Shown: positions 40,623 through 49,762, counted from the stretch's first letter. The stretch is DNA of 56,369 nt from Anaerolineae bacterium (GCA_022072245.1 JAJVIA010000032.1:1-56369), one strand, 5' to 3'. The notes: generated by a model not told the origin, from the sequence alone. Translations and numbers: made by a program.

Positions 40623-41567
40623 TCACTTGGCTAGCGTGCGCGGGTCGAGCGCATCGCGCAAGCCGTCGCCGAGAAAATTGATTGCCAGCACGGTAATCAA
40701 AATCATCAAGCCCGGAAAAAACCAGATGTGCGGCGCGCTTTCGATATAACGCGTCGCGTCTTCGAGCATGTTGCCCCAAGTCGCCGTCGGCGCGCGCACG
40801 CCCAAACCCAAAAAACTAATGTACGCCTCGGACAAAATCGCCGTCGCAATCCCCAGCGTCGCCGCCACAATAATCGGCGCGGTGGTATTGGGCAGAACGT
40901 GACGAAAAATAATGCGCGAATTTTTTACGCCCAACGCGCGCGCGGCGGTGACATATTCGCGTTCCTTGAGCGATAAAAATTCGGAACGCACAATGCGCGC
41001 CAGATACATCCAACTGGTGAAACCGATAATCAAAATAATGACAATCAGACTGCCGCTAAATTCGCGCCCAAACAAATTAAAATTTTGGATTTTATCGCCC
41101 GCATATTTCGCCGCAATAATCAAAAGAAACAACGTGGGGATATTCAACACCGCTTCGGTAAAACGCATCAGAATGCTGTCCGTCTTGCCGCTATAATAGC
41201 CCGCGAACGCGCCGACCAGCACGCCGACGATGAGCGCGATTGCCACCGAGGCGACGCCAATCGCCAGCGAAATTTGTCCGCCGTAAATCGTGCGCGCCAT
41301 AATATCGCGGCCAATCGGGTCCGTCCCAAAGGGATGCGCGGCGGACGGCGGTTGCAGCCGAATGTTCAAATCAGTGTGGTTGGCGTACTCTTCGGAAAAA
41401 ATAAACGACCCGCCAATGATGTACGCCAGCAGCAAGCCGAATAGAACCAATCCAAACATCGCCGCGCGATTTTGGCGCAGCTTGCGCCACGCCAATTGAC
41501 TGGGCGAGAGGTCATGCGATTTGGAATCGGGTTGCGCGGCGTTCACCGCTTCGGTTAGCGTTGCCAT
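40623..41567 (-). CDS. ABC transporter permease, peptide type (OppC/DppC-like)
   Basis: This 314-residue inner-membrane permease has an N-terminal helix (AAMFGLVLFGLLLAYIIGGSFIF) after a cytoplasmic lead with SPSQLAWRKLRQNR, the OppC_N pattern. The LGTDxxGRD element (FGTDPIGRDIMARTIYGGQISLAIG) follows, and the EAA loop that contacts the ATPase is in REYVTAARALGVKNSRIIFRHVLPN. It pairs with the OppB-like permease 8 bp upstream to form the channel. No ATPase gene is nearby, so ATPases must come from elsewhere in the genome. Confidence 0.93.
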   Translation of the reverse strand: MATLTEAVNAAQPDSKSHDLSPSQLAWRKLRQNRAAMFGLVLFGLLLAYIIGGSFIFSEEYANHTDLNIRLQPPSAAHPFGTDPIGRDIMARTIYGGQISLAIGVASVAIALIVGVLVGAFAGYYSGKTDSILMRFTEAVLNIPTLFLLIIAAKYAGDKIQNFNLFGREFSGSLIVIILIIGFTSWMYLARIVRSEFLSLKEREYVTAARALGVKNSRIIFRHVLPNTTAPIIVAATLGIATAILSEAYISFLGLGVRAPTATWGNMLEDATRYIESAPHIWFFPGLMILITVLAINFLGDGLRDALDPRTLAK

Positions 41568-41575
41568 GCGCTCTG

Positions 41576-42610
41576 CTAATGATAACGAATGCGCGGGTCG
41601 AGAAAGGTGTAGGTTACGTCGGTCACAATTTGAAAAAATACGACGGAAACGGAAATCAGCATCAAAATCCCCATCAAGACCGGCAAATCAGATTTGACCG
41701 CGTGGTCGTAAAACAGCCGCCCCATGCCGGGCCACGAAAAAATCGTTTCGGTCACCAGCGCGCCCGCGAGCAAAAATCCCAAATCCAATCCAATCAACGT
41801 CACAATCGGCAGCGCCGCGTTTTTCAGCGCATGTTTGAACAGAATCAAGCGTTCCGACAAACCTTTAGAGCGCGCGGTTCGCATATAGTCTTGGCTCGAA
41901 ACTTCGAGCATATTCGAACGGATGAAACGACTGTACGCCGCAATCGAAATGATGGCTAAAGTCGCAATCGGCAGCGCCATGTGCCAAAGCACTTGTTCGG
42001 GCGTCTTGCCCACCGACGGTTCAAACATGCCCACCGTCGGAAAATAGGGCAAGCCCGCGCGTTTCAAGTACACGCCAAAAATGTAAATCAAACCCAGCGC
42101 CAATAACGGCACCGGCATCGAAAAACCCACGAACGACAAACCGGTAAAAAGATTGTCGTACCACGAGTATTGACCTACCGCCGATAAAATGCCCAACAAC
42201 AACGCAAAAACGATAATGACAATTTCAGCCGTGAACATCAAGAGCAGCGTATTGGGCAAACGGTCGCCAATCATTTTGAGGACCGGCTGCTTGGTCACGA
42301 CCGAAGTTCCCAAATCGCCGCGCAGTACGCCGCGTCGTTCGCCCGGCGTATCCGGCGTTCCATCGCCGTTCGCGTCAATTTTCATCCAATCGTTGCCAAT
42401 CAACCAGACAATGTATTGCATGTACAGCGGCTGGTCGAGACCGAGTTGGCGAATCAAGCGCTCGCGGTCTTTGCCTTTGACCTGACCATTGCGCCCGGCA
42501 AACGAAACCAGCGGGTCGCCCATATTCATAATCAGCACAAACACAATGATACTGATGAGAAATAAAAGCGGAATCGCTTGCAGCAAACGACGAATGATAT
42601 ATCTGCCCAT
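41576..42610 (-). CDS. ABC transporter permease, peptide type (OppB/DppB-like)
   Basis: This permease of about 344 residues begins MGRYIIRRLLQAIPLLFLISIIVFVLI, the standard OppB start. A periplasmic loop carries ERLIRQLGLDQPLYMQYIVWL and GDLGTSVVTKQPVLKMIGDRLPNTLLL, and the EAA loop is QDYMRTARSKGLSERLILFKHALKN. The ATG at 42610 is preferred; a TTG three codons upstream is possible. A large hairpin separates it from the binding-protein gene. Confidence 0.93.
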   Translation of the reverse strand: MGRYIIRRLLQAIPLLFLISIIVFVLIMNMGDPLVSFAGRNGQVKGKDRERLIRQLGLDQPLYMQYIVWLIGNDWMKIDANGDGTPDTPGERRGVLRGDLGTSVVTKQPVLKMIGDRLPNTLLLMFTAEIVIIVFALLLGILSAVGQYSWYDNLFTGLSFVGFSMPVPLLALGLIYIFGVYLKRAGLPYFPTVGMFEPSVGKTPEQVLWHMALPIATLAIISIAAYSRFIRSNMLEVSSQDYMRTARSKGLSERLILFKHALKNAALPIVTLIGLDLGFLLAGALVTETIFSWPGMGRLFYDHAVKSDLPVLMGILMLISVSVVFFQIVTDVTYTFLDPRIRYH

Positions 42611-42617
42611 ATAGCGC

Positions 42618-42669
42618 AAGCCCTGACAAGTTTGCGCTGTCTTGCGTCGCGCAAAACCTGTCAGGGCTT
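42618..42669 (-). repeat. Large two-stem hairpin between binding-protein and permease genes
   Basis: The outer 11-bp stem AAGCCCTGACA/TGTCAGGGCTT and inner 7-bp stem TTTGCGC/GCGCAAA are both perfect. No T run follows. Such structures between binding protein and permeases often stabilise the upstream message and set unequal expression. Confidence 0.85.
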
Positions 42670-42676
42670 ATTGAGC

Positions 42677-44467
42677 TTATTGTGTCTTGTCCCACTGGTA
42701 CGCGTTCCAGAACGGCGTCGCGCCAGAGAATTTTACATCCGTGAGTTTTTTCGAGATGGTCCACAAATCGGGATCATCCCAAATGCTCACCCAGTACACC
42801 TTGTCCGCAATCATTTTTTGGATTTGGAAAAACAGTTCCGTGCGCGCTTTGGCGTCCACAGTGCGCGCTTGCTGTTGGAACAGCGCATCCAAATCTTTGT
42901 CGCAGATAAATTCCCAGTTATTGCCGGGCGGATTCGCTTCGGATGGAATTTCACTGCATAACCAATCCACCGTGTCGGGGTCCGGGAACTTGGGCGAATT
43001 GGACCATTGCGCCACATCATACTGCCCGGTCGCAACAGGACCCTTGTCGCCGAAACTGTTGAAAAAGACATCGGACGGATGCGTCACCAAATCGGCATCA
43101 ATGCCCACCGCTTTCCACGCTTGCTGCACAATCGCCTGCGTGTTCTTGCGAACCTCGCGCGTCGTCGTCAGATAGCGCAGTTTTAATTTTTCGCCGTCCT
43201 TTTCGCGAATTCCGTCCGCGCCCACTTTCCAGCCGGCGTCATCCAAAAGTTTCTTGGCGCCTTCGGGGTCGTATTTAATCGGTTCGATATTCGGGTCCGC
43301 TTGCGCCATGCCGTCCCAGAACGTCAACGCGGGTTTGGTCAAACCGTACAACAGCTCTTGGTCAATCTTGTCGCGGTCCACCGCCATCACAATCGCGCGG
43401 CGCACGTTCGCGTCTTGCAGCGCCGGGTGGCCCTTGGTCGCCTCGTCGGCGCTCATGTTAAAGTACCACGATTCTTTATAACCCGATTGCACTTTGGCAA
43501 TATCCACCGTGCCGAGTTTTTCCAATTCGGGAACGTCGGAGGGGCTGATAAAAACGCCAATGTCAACGTCGCCCGCTTTAATCGCAGCTAGCTGCGCGGC
43601 GTCGTCCGGCACAATGCGAAAGAAAATTTGGTCGGCTTTGGGTTTGCCCATCCAAAAATCGGGATTCGCTTGAAACGTGAGATGGCTGCCGGTTTCCCAT
43701 TCCTTGAACAGGAACGGCCCAACGCCCACCGTCGGCGCGCGATTCCATTCCGCGTTATCGAGCGTCCCATCTTTTTGGAATACCGGTTCGAGAATATGTT
43801 TGGGGAGCGCGACCGAGCTGTTGACGCGGCTAAAAATTGTGGTCATCCACGGCGCGTAGGGTTCTTTAAAAGTGACGACCAGCGTATGCGGGTCTGTCGC
43901 CTCCACTTTATCCACCACGCTGTCGAACGGGTCGCGGCTCGTCACCGTGTTTTTGTCGCTCATCACCATTTGCCAGGTGAAAACATAATCGTCGGCGGTC
44001 AGCGGAACGCCGTCCGACCATTTGACATCATCGCGCAGTTTGAACGTAATCACCTTGCCGTCGGCTGAAATGCCGCCATTCTCAATGGACGGAATTTCTT
44101 GAGCAATCCACGGCAGCGGTTCGTTCTTGTCGTTGAACGTAATCAGCGCATTGGCGAGGAATAAATCAAACAAGTTTGCGGTGAACCATTGATTGGTGTA
44201 CAGCGGACTGAGATTATTCGGCTCTTGCGTATAAGCAATGCTGATAACCTTGCCGCCGGTCGAAGGCGCGCTGGTCGGCTGCGCGGGAACGGCGGTCGGT
44301 TGCGCGGGCGCGGCAGTCGGCTGCGCGGGCGCCGCGGTTGGCTGGGCGGGCGCGGCAGTCGGCGGCGCCGTCGTAGGCGCGACGGCTGGCGCACATGCCG
44401 CCATGAGGGCGATGATTGCGCCAAGCGCCAATAACATCAAATTACGTTTTGAAAAAACGCAGTTCAT
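42677..44467 (-). CDS. Peptide-type ABC transporter substrate-binding lipoprotein
   Basis: This 596-residue SBP_bac_5 family protein has a lipoprotein signal peptide with the lipobox Cys at 25 (ALMAAC). A tether of repeated APAQPTA units (about 30-68) follows. The binding domain starts near 73 (VISIAYTQEPNNLSPLY), with the family motifs FKLRDDVKWSDGVPLTADDYVFTWQ and LQDANVRRAIVMAVDRDKI. It should capture peptides or similar solutes outside the membrane. AGGAGGAG lies 4 nt before the ATG. It is the first gene of the importer operon, and the tether repeats are also visible at DNA level. Confidence 0.93.
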   Translation of the reverse strand: MNCVFSKRNLMLLALGAIIALMAACAPAVAPTTAPPTAAPAQPTAAPAQPTAAPAQPTAVPAQPTSAPSTGGKVISIAYTQEPNNLSPLYTNQWFTANLFDLFLANALITFNDKNEPLPWIAQEIPSIENGGISADGKVITFKLRDDVKWSDGVPLTADDYVFTWQMVMSDKNTVTSRDPFDSVVDKVEATDPHTLVVTFKEPYAPWMTTIFSRVNSSVALPKHILEPVFQKDGTLDNAEWNRAPTVGVGPFLFKEWETGSHLTFQANPDFWMGKPKADQIFFRIVPDDAAQLAAIKAGDVDIGVFISPSDVPELEKLGTVDIAKVQSGYKESWYFNMSADEATKGHPALQDANVRRAIVMAVDRDKIDQELLYGLTKPALTFWDGMAQADPNIEPIKYDPEGAKKLLDDAGWKVGADGIREKDGEKLKLRYLTTTREVRKNTQAIVQQAWKAVGIDADLVTHPSDVFFNSFGDKGPVATGQYDVAQWSNSPKFPDPDTVDWLCSEIPSEANPPGNNWEFICDKDLDALFQQQARTVDAKARTELFFQIQKMIADKVYWVSIWDDPDLWTISKKLTDVKFSGATPFWNAYQWDKTQ

Positions 44468-44763
44468 TCTTCTCCTCCTGAGTTCGTGAACCCATCTTTT
44501 GCGCGGCGCAGTGAAATTTCAAGCGACGCGAATGTGGGGCAATGGACACTTGCGCGGAATTAAATTGGTATCGCTTTGATTGCGCCTCCTTTGAGCAGAA
44601 TGGACATGTGGATGTCGTTTTAACGGGGTTGAGGAAATCAATCGCCAGCGCTTTCGCTTGGGGTTGAGCGCATTATAAGATGGAGTTGCGGCATTTGTCA
44701 ATGGAAATTCGCAAATTTCAATTTACCATTACAATACGGACATCTTGTGGAGGATGATGCCCC
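44468..44763. other. Divergent intergenic region before the importer operon
   Basis: About 300 bp with no gene. TACAAT near 44731 with GGAGG at 44750-44754 likely serves the plus-strand membrane protein. I could not place the importer promoter with confidence. Confidence 0.4.
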
Positions 44764-45336
44764 GTGCTGTATGCTTTGTTGATAGCGCTTTTGACCGCAG
44801 GTTTGTACGCCAACAGCGCCTCTACCGTTTATGGCGCCATGATTCTGCCCGTCGCCATTTTGGCGGCGGTAATTACGTTTGTCTCGCTTTATCTGCCGCG
44901 CAAATTTTTCGCCTATCGTTTGGAGGATATTGCGCCCACCGTCTTGCAGCGCTTGATGCAGCGCGCCGCCATCGGAACCGGTTTGGCGTTGACGCTGCCG
45001 TTCGCCGTACTCGCGCTCATCGGCGGCTGGAACAACCCCCAATTTTTGGGCGAGTTGTATGTTTATACGCTCATCGCCATTTTTCTATTCCAAGCTATCG
45101 GCGAGGTCCTCACCAACCATGTTTTGTATTTGCAGCGCACGCATCAATACAATTCCAATCAATTGTTTGCGCTGCTCGCAAGTCTCGCGCTCTTGTTCTT
45201 TGTTTTGATTTTATATTTTCTCGCCTTTGACCTCGCGCAGCCGCCGCAGCTCAAAAATTACACGCGCGACATGCTCGCCATAACGCTGATTCTGGTCGGA
45301 TACGGGCGCGCGGTTTTTTTAATGGCGCATCATTAA
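44764..45336 (+). CDS. Integral membrane protein, function unknown
   Basis: This 190-residue protein has about six predicted membrane helices: residues about 2-20, 24-45, 68-90, 97-118, 135-158 and 170-187. The longest polar stretch (about 45-66, LPRKFFAYRLEDIAPTVLQRLMQRA) is between helices 2 and 3. I do not recognise a family. The GTG start at 44764 has GGAGG 10 nt upstream. It stands alone between divergent and convergent neighbours. Confidence 0.7.
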   Translation: MLYALLIALLTAGLYANSASTVYGAMILPVAILAAVITFVSLYLPRKFFAYRLEDIAPTVLQRLMQRAAIGTGLALTLPFAVLALIGGWNNPQFLGELYVYTLIAIFLFQAIGEVLTNHVLYLQRTHQYNSNQLFALLASLALLFFVLILYFLAFDLAQPPQLKNYTRDMLAITLILVGYGRAVFLMAHH

Positions 45337-45353
45337 GCGCTCCGCGCGGCATT

Positions 45354-46307
45354 TTACTTGGCACGCGCGGCGAGGTCGCGTTTCAGATGCCGAAATAATT
45401 CTTGCATCCGCGCTTCCAACAGCGCCGCGCCATCGCGCTGCGACCAATCATAGACGCCCTGCCCGTTCGGCAAACCGCGCCGCCCTTGGCGCGTGAGCTC
45501 TTGAATTTTTTCCGGCGGCGCGCGGCGCGTATCCAATTCGGGAAAGAGAAACGCGGCGAACGCGTCGAACGTATCCAACCCGCCGACATCCGCCGATTCG
45601 ATGGGTCCCGTAATCGCAAGGCGGCGGCCGAAACTGTTACGCACGACGGCATCAATCGCTTCCGCCGACGCCGCGCCGGACGCCCACAACGCCCACGCCT
45701 CGCGCAGCAACGCAAACTGCAACCGATTGCCGATAAAGCCGGGAATTTCGCGATTGAGAATCACCGGCTCTTTATTTGCCGCGCGCAACTGCGCGCACAC
45801 CCAATCCGTCACAGCGGGCGCGGTTTCAGGTCCCGCGCAGACCTCGACCAACGGAATCAATTGCGGCGGATACCAAAAATGCGTCGCAATGACGCGCTCG
45901 CGCCGCGCGACTTTATTGACCAAGTTGCTCGCGGGTTGTCCGCTCGACGATGCCAGAATCGTCGGCGGCGGACAGAGCGCGTCGAGCTGTTCAAAAATAT
46001 CGTGCTTGAGCGCGAGATTTTCCGTGACCGCTTCGATGACCATTTGCGCCGCGCGCGCGTCGCGCAGCTGCGTCGAAAGCGTGACGCGTTCCAGCGCGGC
46101 TTGCGCCGCGTCCGCCGTCAACAATTCATGCGCCACGAATTGCGCGAGCGACGCCCGTATTTTTTCGCGCGCCTGCGCCAGACTGTTTTCGTTCCGACCA
46201 ATCAGAATGACCGGAACGCGCGCCATCGCAAAAATTTGCGCGATGCCGTGACCGATAATGCCATTGCCAATGACGGCAAGTTTTTCCAATGTCGCGGGAA
46301 GAGTCAT
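45354..46307 (-). CDS. 3-hydroxyacyl-CoA dehydrogenase family protein
   Basis: This 317-residue protein has the NAD-binding loop VIGNGIIGHGIAQIFA near the N-terminus, the acidic EAVTEN, SSSGQPAS, and the catalytic-type His in THFWYPPQLIPLVEV with the partner Glu. The C-terminal helical domain includes GFIGNRLQFALLREAWAL and FGRRLAITGPIESADVGGLDTF. Members oxidise 3-hydroxyacyl-CoA or related hydroxy acids such as L-gulonate and 3-hydroxybutyryl-CoA; the substrate is open. It starts one base after the stop of the LysM hydrolase gene (TGAAATG), so the two are cotranscribed despite unrelated roles. Confidence 0.88.
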   Translation of the reverse strand: MTLPATLEKLAVIGNGIIGHGIAQIFAMARVPVILIGRNENSLAQAREKIRASLAQFVAHELLTADAAQAALERVTLSTQLRDARAAQMVIEAVTENLALKHDIFEQLDALCPPPTILASSSGQPASNLVNKVARRERVIATHFWYPPQLIPLVEVCAGPETAPAVTDWVCAQLRAANKEPVILNREIPGFIGNRLQFALLREAWALWASGAASAEAIDAVVRNSFGRRLAITGPIESADVGGLDTFDAFAAFLFPELDTRRAPPEKIQELTRQGRRGLPNGQGVYDWSQRDGAALLEARMQELFRHLKRDLAARAK

Positions 46308-46308
46308 T

Positions 46309-47805
46309 TCAATTTCCTTGAACGGGAATTTTCAAACGCGTGCCGGGTAAAATTTCGCCGCGCCTGCCGACGCGATTCTTGTCGGCAAGCGCCTGCGCGT
46401 CCACTTGAAACAGTTCCGCTATGCGCGCAATCGTATCGCCCTTGCGCGTCACATAGACGCGCGCGGCGGGCTTGGTTATTTCAAAAGTCGCCGCGCTCAA
46501 CACCAACGCGGCGGGCGGAATTATTAGCTGTTGTCCGGGCCGAATGAGCCGCGGGTCCGTCAAATGATTCGCGTCCACAATGGACTGCACCGTCACGCCC
46601 AAGCGCGCCGCAATCGCGCTCAACGTATCGCCGCCGCGCACCACATACACGACGGCGGTCGTTTCGAGCGCGGGCGCGGGTACGGGCGGCGGCGCCGCGT
46701 CCGTTATCGGCGGTTTCACGTCGGACGCGGGCGCGTCAGCCAAGCCGGGGATTCGCAAACGCTGTCCCGCGCGCAGCGCGCGCGCGTCCGCAATCGCGTT
46801 TTCATTCATCAACGCCAAAACGGTGACGCCAAAGCGCTTGGCAATTGCCGAAAGCGTATCGCCAGGCGCGACAAGATATTCGCCGGACGCGGGCGCAGGT
46901 TGAATCGGCGCGGATGGCGCGGGCGCGGGTTTTGGCCGCGTCATCAATGGCGGCGCGGGCGGCACGGGCGGCAAACTCGCGGGCGCGTCTTTGGGCGTAT
47001 GACGCAGCGTTTGCGCTAACGCGCCGCTGCGTTGAATCACGTTCAACGCATTTTCCGGCGCGGCATCGGAATCCCAAATAAAAAATGTCGCGCCTTCCAC
47101 ATACGGATAATGATAGAGCGAGTGCATGAACGTAATGTATTGGTCGGGCGAACGAGCATCCTGCACCGCAAAGTTGCCGCACTCGGAAATAAAAATGGGT
47201 TTATCGGGAAAATAGCTGTGCGTGTAGGTAAAGCGTTGACCGCCGTCCAGCGTGAGCGGGCCATCGTCGGGACGCCAATAGCAATGACAATCCATCACGT
47301 CCGCGCGTTCGATGCTCGCGCGGCAAATTTCTAAACCGACATAGCCGCCTTGATTTTTGTCGTCGCTGTGGTCATTGGCAAACGCGGGATAGTGCAAACG
47401 CGCCCAAGGAATTTTTTCGCGCAAGCGCCGAATCATTTCCAGATTCCACACGTCAATATCCTGATATAACGACGCGGGCGGAACGGGTTGCTGCATACTT
47501 GCGCCTTGCGGATGACCTTCCAAATCGAGGTTCTGCTCATTCGCCCACGTGATTTCATTGGTAAAGGGGCGCAAGCGTTCGGCGTTTTCAATCACCGCGC
47601 GCGCCCATTCTTCGGGTTGCGTCGCATACCAATTTTGCAAATACATGCGAATCAAAATGCGCGCGTGCGGATATTTTTCGCGGATGAGAGGAACGAGGTC
47701 GGCGTTCACATGGAGAACCGTATAATTTTGAAAACCTGCCGCGTAGAAATCATCCATCCGGCGAAAACCGGCGTTCGGCGCGTGAATCCCCCAACGATTG
47801 CGCAT
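46309..47805 (-). CDS. Glycoside hydrolase-like protein with three LysM repeats
   Basis: This protein of about 498 residues has an N-terminal TIM-barrel domain (about 1-270) with an acid/base-type Glu in EITWANEQNLDLEG and a nucleophile-type Glu in IFISECGNF, as in clan GH-A hydrolases. A Pro/Ala linker follows. Three LysM motifs follow: EYLVAPGDTLSAIAKRFGVT, VYVVRGGDTLSAIAARLGVT and VYVTRKGDTIARIAELFQVD. LysM binds GlcNAc-containing polymers, so cell-wall or glycan binding is likely. No signal peptide is obvious from this start, which is odd for a LysM protein. The ATG at 47805 has AGGAGG 7 nt upstream. Confidence 0.85.
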   Translation of the reverse strand: MRNRWGIHAPNAGFRRMDDFYAAGFQNYTVLHVNADLVPLIREKYPHARILIRMYLQNWYATQPEEWARAVIENAERLRPFTNEITWANEQNLDLEGHPQGASMQQPVPPASLYQDIDVWNLEMIRRLREKIPWARLHYPAFANDHSDDKNQGGYVGLEICRASIERADVMDCHCYWRPDDGPLTLDGGQRFTYTHSYFPDKPIFISECGNFAVQDARSPDQYITFMHSLYHYPYVEGATFFIWDSDAAPENALNVIQRSGALAQTLRHTPKDAPASLPPVPPAPPLMTRPKPAPAPSAPIQPAPASGEYLVAPGDTLSAIAKRFGVTVLALMNENAIADARALRAGQRLRIPGLADAPASDVKPPITDAAPPPVPAPALETTAVVYVVRGGDTLSAIAARLGVTVQSIVDANHLTDPRLIRPGQQLIIPPAALVLSAATFEITKPAARVYVTRKGDTIARIAELFQVDAQALADKNRVGRRGEILPGTRLKIPVQGN

Positions 47806-47866
47806 ACGCAAACCTCCTGTGGCGGCAATTCTATGCCGAGCGCGAACGGATGTCAATCGAGTTTCG

Positions 47867-47896
47867 GCAGGCAATCAGGATTGGCGCATTGCCTGC
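47867..47896. repeat. Hairpin upstream of mrp
   Basis: The perfect 9-bp stem GCAGGCAAT/ATTGCCTGC has a 12-nt loop in the divergent region. It abuts the dispersed repeat at 47896-47932. Confidence 0.75.
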
Positions 47897-47932
47897 AAGA
47901 CCCCAAGCGCTTTCGCCGCGTCGCGCGACGCG
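47896..47932. repeat. Short dispersed repeat, copy 1, upstream of mrp
   Basis: It begins CAAGACCCC and ends GCGCGACGCG. It aligns without gaps to 49168-49204, with most of the 37 positions identical. Confidence 0.65.
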
Positions 47933-47974
47933 AAATTTTTACGCGTTTTGAATGGACGGGCAATTTTTTTCGGT

Positions 47975-47980
47975 TATAAT
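47975..47980 (+). promoter_or_regulatory. -10 box of mrp
   Basis: A perfect TATAAT predicts a start near 47987 and a leader of about 60 nt before the ATG with its AAGGA. The -35 is not clear. Confidence 0.55.
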
Positions 47981-48048
47981 GACGCGCACGCGCGGCTATC
48001 CGACGCGCCATCGCTTATCGGGAATTTTTAATTTAACAAGGAATAGCA

Positions 48049-49146
48049 ATGATTACCGAACAACAAGTTATCAACGCGCTTGCAACCGTAATTGAACCAG
48101 AATTGCATCGTGACTTGGTTACGCTCAAAATGATTCGCGACGTTTCCGTACAAGGCGACGCGGTCAACTTTACAATTGTCTTGACGACGCCCGCGTGTCC
48201 GCTGCGCGGGCAGATGGACGCCGAAGCCACTGCCGCCGTGAAAAAAATTCCCGGCGTCAAAACCGTCAATATCAAATGGGACGCCAATGTGCCATCCGAC
48301 GCGCGCATCAGCGGACGCCTGCAAATGGATGTGCGCGCGACGATTGCGGTGGCGTCGGGCAAAGGCGGCGTCGGCAAATCTACCGTCGCCGTCAATCTTG
48401 CCATCGCGCTCGCCCAAGCCGGCGCGCGCGTCGGTTTGCTTGACGCCGATATTTACGGGCCCAACATTCCCATCATGCTCGGCTTGGAACATCAAAAACC
48501 GCTCGCGCAAAACGATAAACTCATTCCGCTCGAAGCGTTTGGCTTGAAACTCATGAGCATGGGTTTTCTCGTTTCGCCCGAACAAGCCATGATTTGGCGC
48601 GGGCCCATGTTACATTCCGCCATTCGCCAATTTCTGACCGATGTGGAATGGGGCGCGCTCGATTATCTGGTGATTGATTTGCCGCCGGGGACGGGCGACG
48701 CGCAATTGACGCTCGCGCAAACATTGCCCTTGACCGGCGCCGTAATCGTGGCGACGCCGCAGGATGTGGCGCTCTCGGACGTGGTGCGCGGCGTCAATAT
48801 GTTCAAGCGGCTCGAAGTGCCGGTGCTGGGCGTCGTCGAAAACATGAGCTATTTTGTCTGCCCGCATTGCGGCGAGCGCACCGCGATTTTTGACCACGGC
48901 GGCGCGAAACACATGGCAGCCAAAATGAACGCGCCCTTTCTCGGCGAAATTCCGCTTGACCCCAAAATTCGCATGGGCGGCGATACCGGTTTGCCGGTCA
49001 CAGTCACCGAAGCGGACTCGGCGCTGGGGCAGGCGTTCAAACAGGTCGCGCAGCAAGTCGCCGCCAAAGTCAGCGTCTTGAACGCGCAAGCCGCGCAAGG
49101 CGAATTGATTGCGGCGGGCTCTATTCCCATCATCAAACGAAATTGA
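48049..49146 (+). CDS. Mrp/NBP35-family iron-sulfur cluster carrier ATPase
   Basis: This 365-residue protein has an N-terminal MIP18/DUF59 domain (1 to about 85, [23 protein letters not shown]). A deviant Walker A P-loop follows at about 104-111 ([11 protein letters not shown]), with [34 protein letters not shown] and the CPHC pair near 271-274 that binds a bridging 4Fe-4S cluster between subunits. It delivers Fe-S clusters to cytoplasmic apoproteins. AAGGA lies 6 nt before the ATG. Degenerate copies of one short repeat flank the gene. Confidence 0.95.
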   Translation: MITEQQVINALATVIEPELHRDLVTLKMIRDVSVQGDAVNFTIVLTTPACPLRGQMDAEATAAVKKIPGVKTVNIKWDANVPSDARISGRLQMDVRATIAVASGKGGVGKSTVAVNLAIALAQAGARVGLLDADIYGPNIPIMLGLEHQKPLAQNDKLIPLEAFGLKLMSMGFLVSPEQAMIWRGPMLHSAIRQFLTDVEWGALDYLVIDLPPGTGDAQLTLAQTLPLTGAVIVATPQDVALSDVVRGVNMFKRLEVPVLGVVENMSYFVCPHCGERTAIFDHGGAKHMAAKMNAPFLGEIPLDPKIRMGGDTGLPVTVTEADSALGQAFKQVAQQVAAKVSVLNAQAAQGELIAAGSIPIIKRN

Positions 49147-49167
49147 GGGAATTGTCAGGCGGCATAG

Positions 49168-49238
49168 CAAGACCCCGAACATTTTAGCCGCATTGCGCGA
49201 CGCGCAGCGCCAAGCATGGCAAAACAGTTGGGGTCTTG
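49168..49238. repeat. Short dispersed repeat, copy 2, with inverted end, downstream of mrp
   Basis: Bases 49168-49204 match the copy at 47896-47932. Its CAAGACCCC end is mirrored by GGGGTCTTG at 49230-49238, so the whole unit can fold into a long hairpin after the mrp stop. Confidence 0.65.
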
Positions 49239-49283
49239 GCGCACTCGTGGTAAAATTTTTACATTCCAAATGGAGAAGCGGAG

Positions 49284-49652
49284 ATGCCATCAAAATCGAA
49301 AGCAGCGTCCAATACGTCGCCGGTATTGACGCCGGAACAAGCCATCGAAAAATACTCGACCGAAGCCGCCAGTCAAGCGACTGCCGCAAACTATCTGGAA
49401 CTCGGCGCCGCGTACTATGTCGCGCATCGTTGGCAAGACGCGATTCAAGCGTTTGAAAAAACCATTGCGCTCGACCCCAATCAAGCGTTCGCGTATTTTT
49501 ACCTCGGCATCCTGTACGCGTCGCAAGGACAGCGCGAAAAAGCGGACGCCGCGCTAGCAAAGGTGCTCCAAGTCAGCGCCAATCAAATGCTCAAGGAGCA
49601 AGCGCAAGCGCGCATTCCGCACATCCAAAGCGTTGCCGACCTCGGCAATTAA
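49284..49652 (+). CDS. Small TPR-repeat protein
   Basis: This 122-residue protein has about two tetratricopeptide repeats: ANYLELGAAYYVAHRWQDAIQAFEKTIALDPNQ and AFAYFYLGILYASQGQREKADAALAKVLQ. A short Ser/Lys-rich N-terminus precedes them. It has no signal peptide or TM helix, so it is a cytoplasmic protein-protein interaction module with unknown partners. GGAG lies 8 nt before the ATG. Confidence 0.85.
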   Translation: MPSKSKAASNTSPVLTPEQAIEKYSTEAASQATAANYLELGAAYYVAHRWQDAIQAFEKTIALDPNQAFAYFYLGILYASQGQREKADAALAKVLQVSANQMLKEQAQARIPHIQSVADLGN

Positions 49653-49658
49653 AGTTGC

Positions 49659-49684
49659 AAAAAGGCGGAGTCGTCCGCCTTTTT
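49659..49684 (+). terminator. Terminator of the TPR gene
   Basis: The 11-bp stem AAAAAGGCGGA/TCCGCCTTTTT has a 4-nt loop and ends in T5. It lies 6 nt after the stop codon. Confidence 0.93.
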
Positions 49685-49711
49685 CGTGTACCATACCATT
49701 TCATCACAGTT

Positions 49712-49748
49712 GAATAAACGCAACGCCGCAAACCCGATGCGTTTATTC
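49712..49748 (+). promoter_or_regulatory. 11-bp inverted repeat upstream of fumC
   Basis: GAATAAACGCA and TGCGTTTATTC flank 15 nt and end 14 nt before the fumC ATG. There is no T run. It may be an operator or a leader hairpin; fumC has no visible Shine-Dalgarno. Confidence 0.65.
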
Positions 49749-49762
49749 GGCTCTCTATCATC

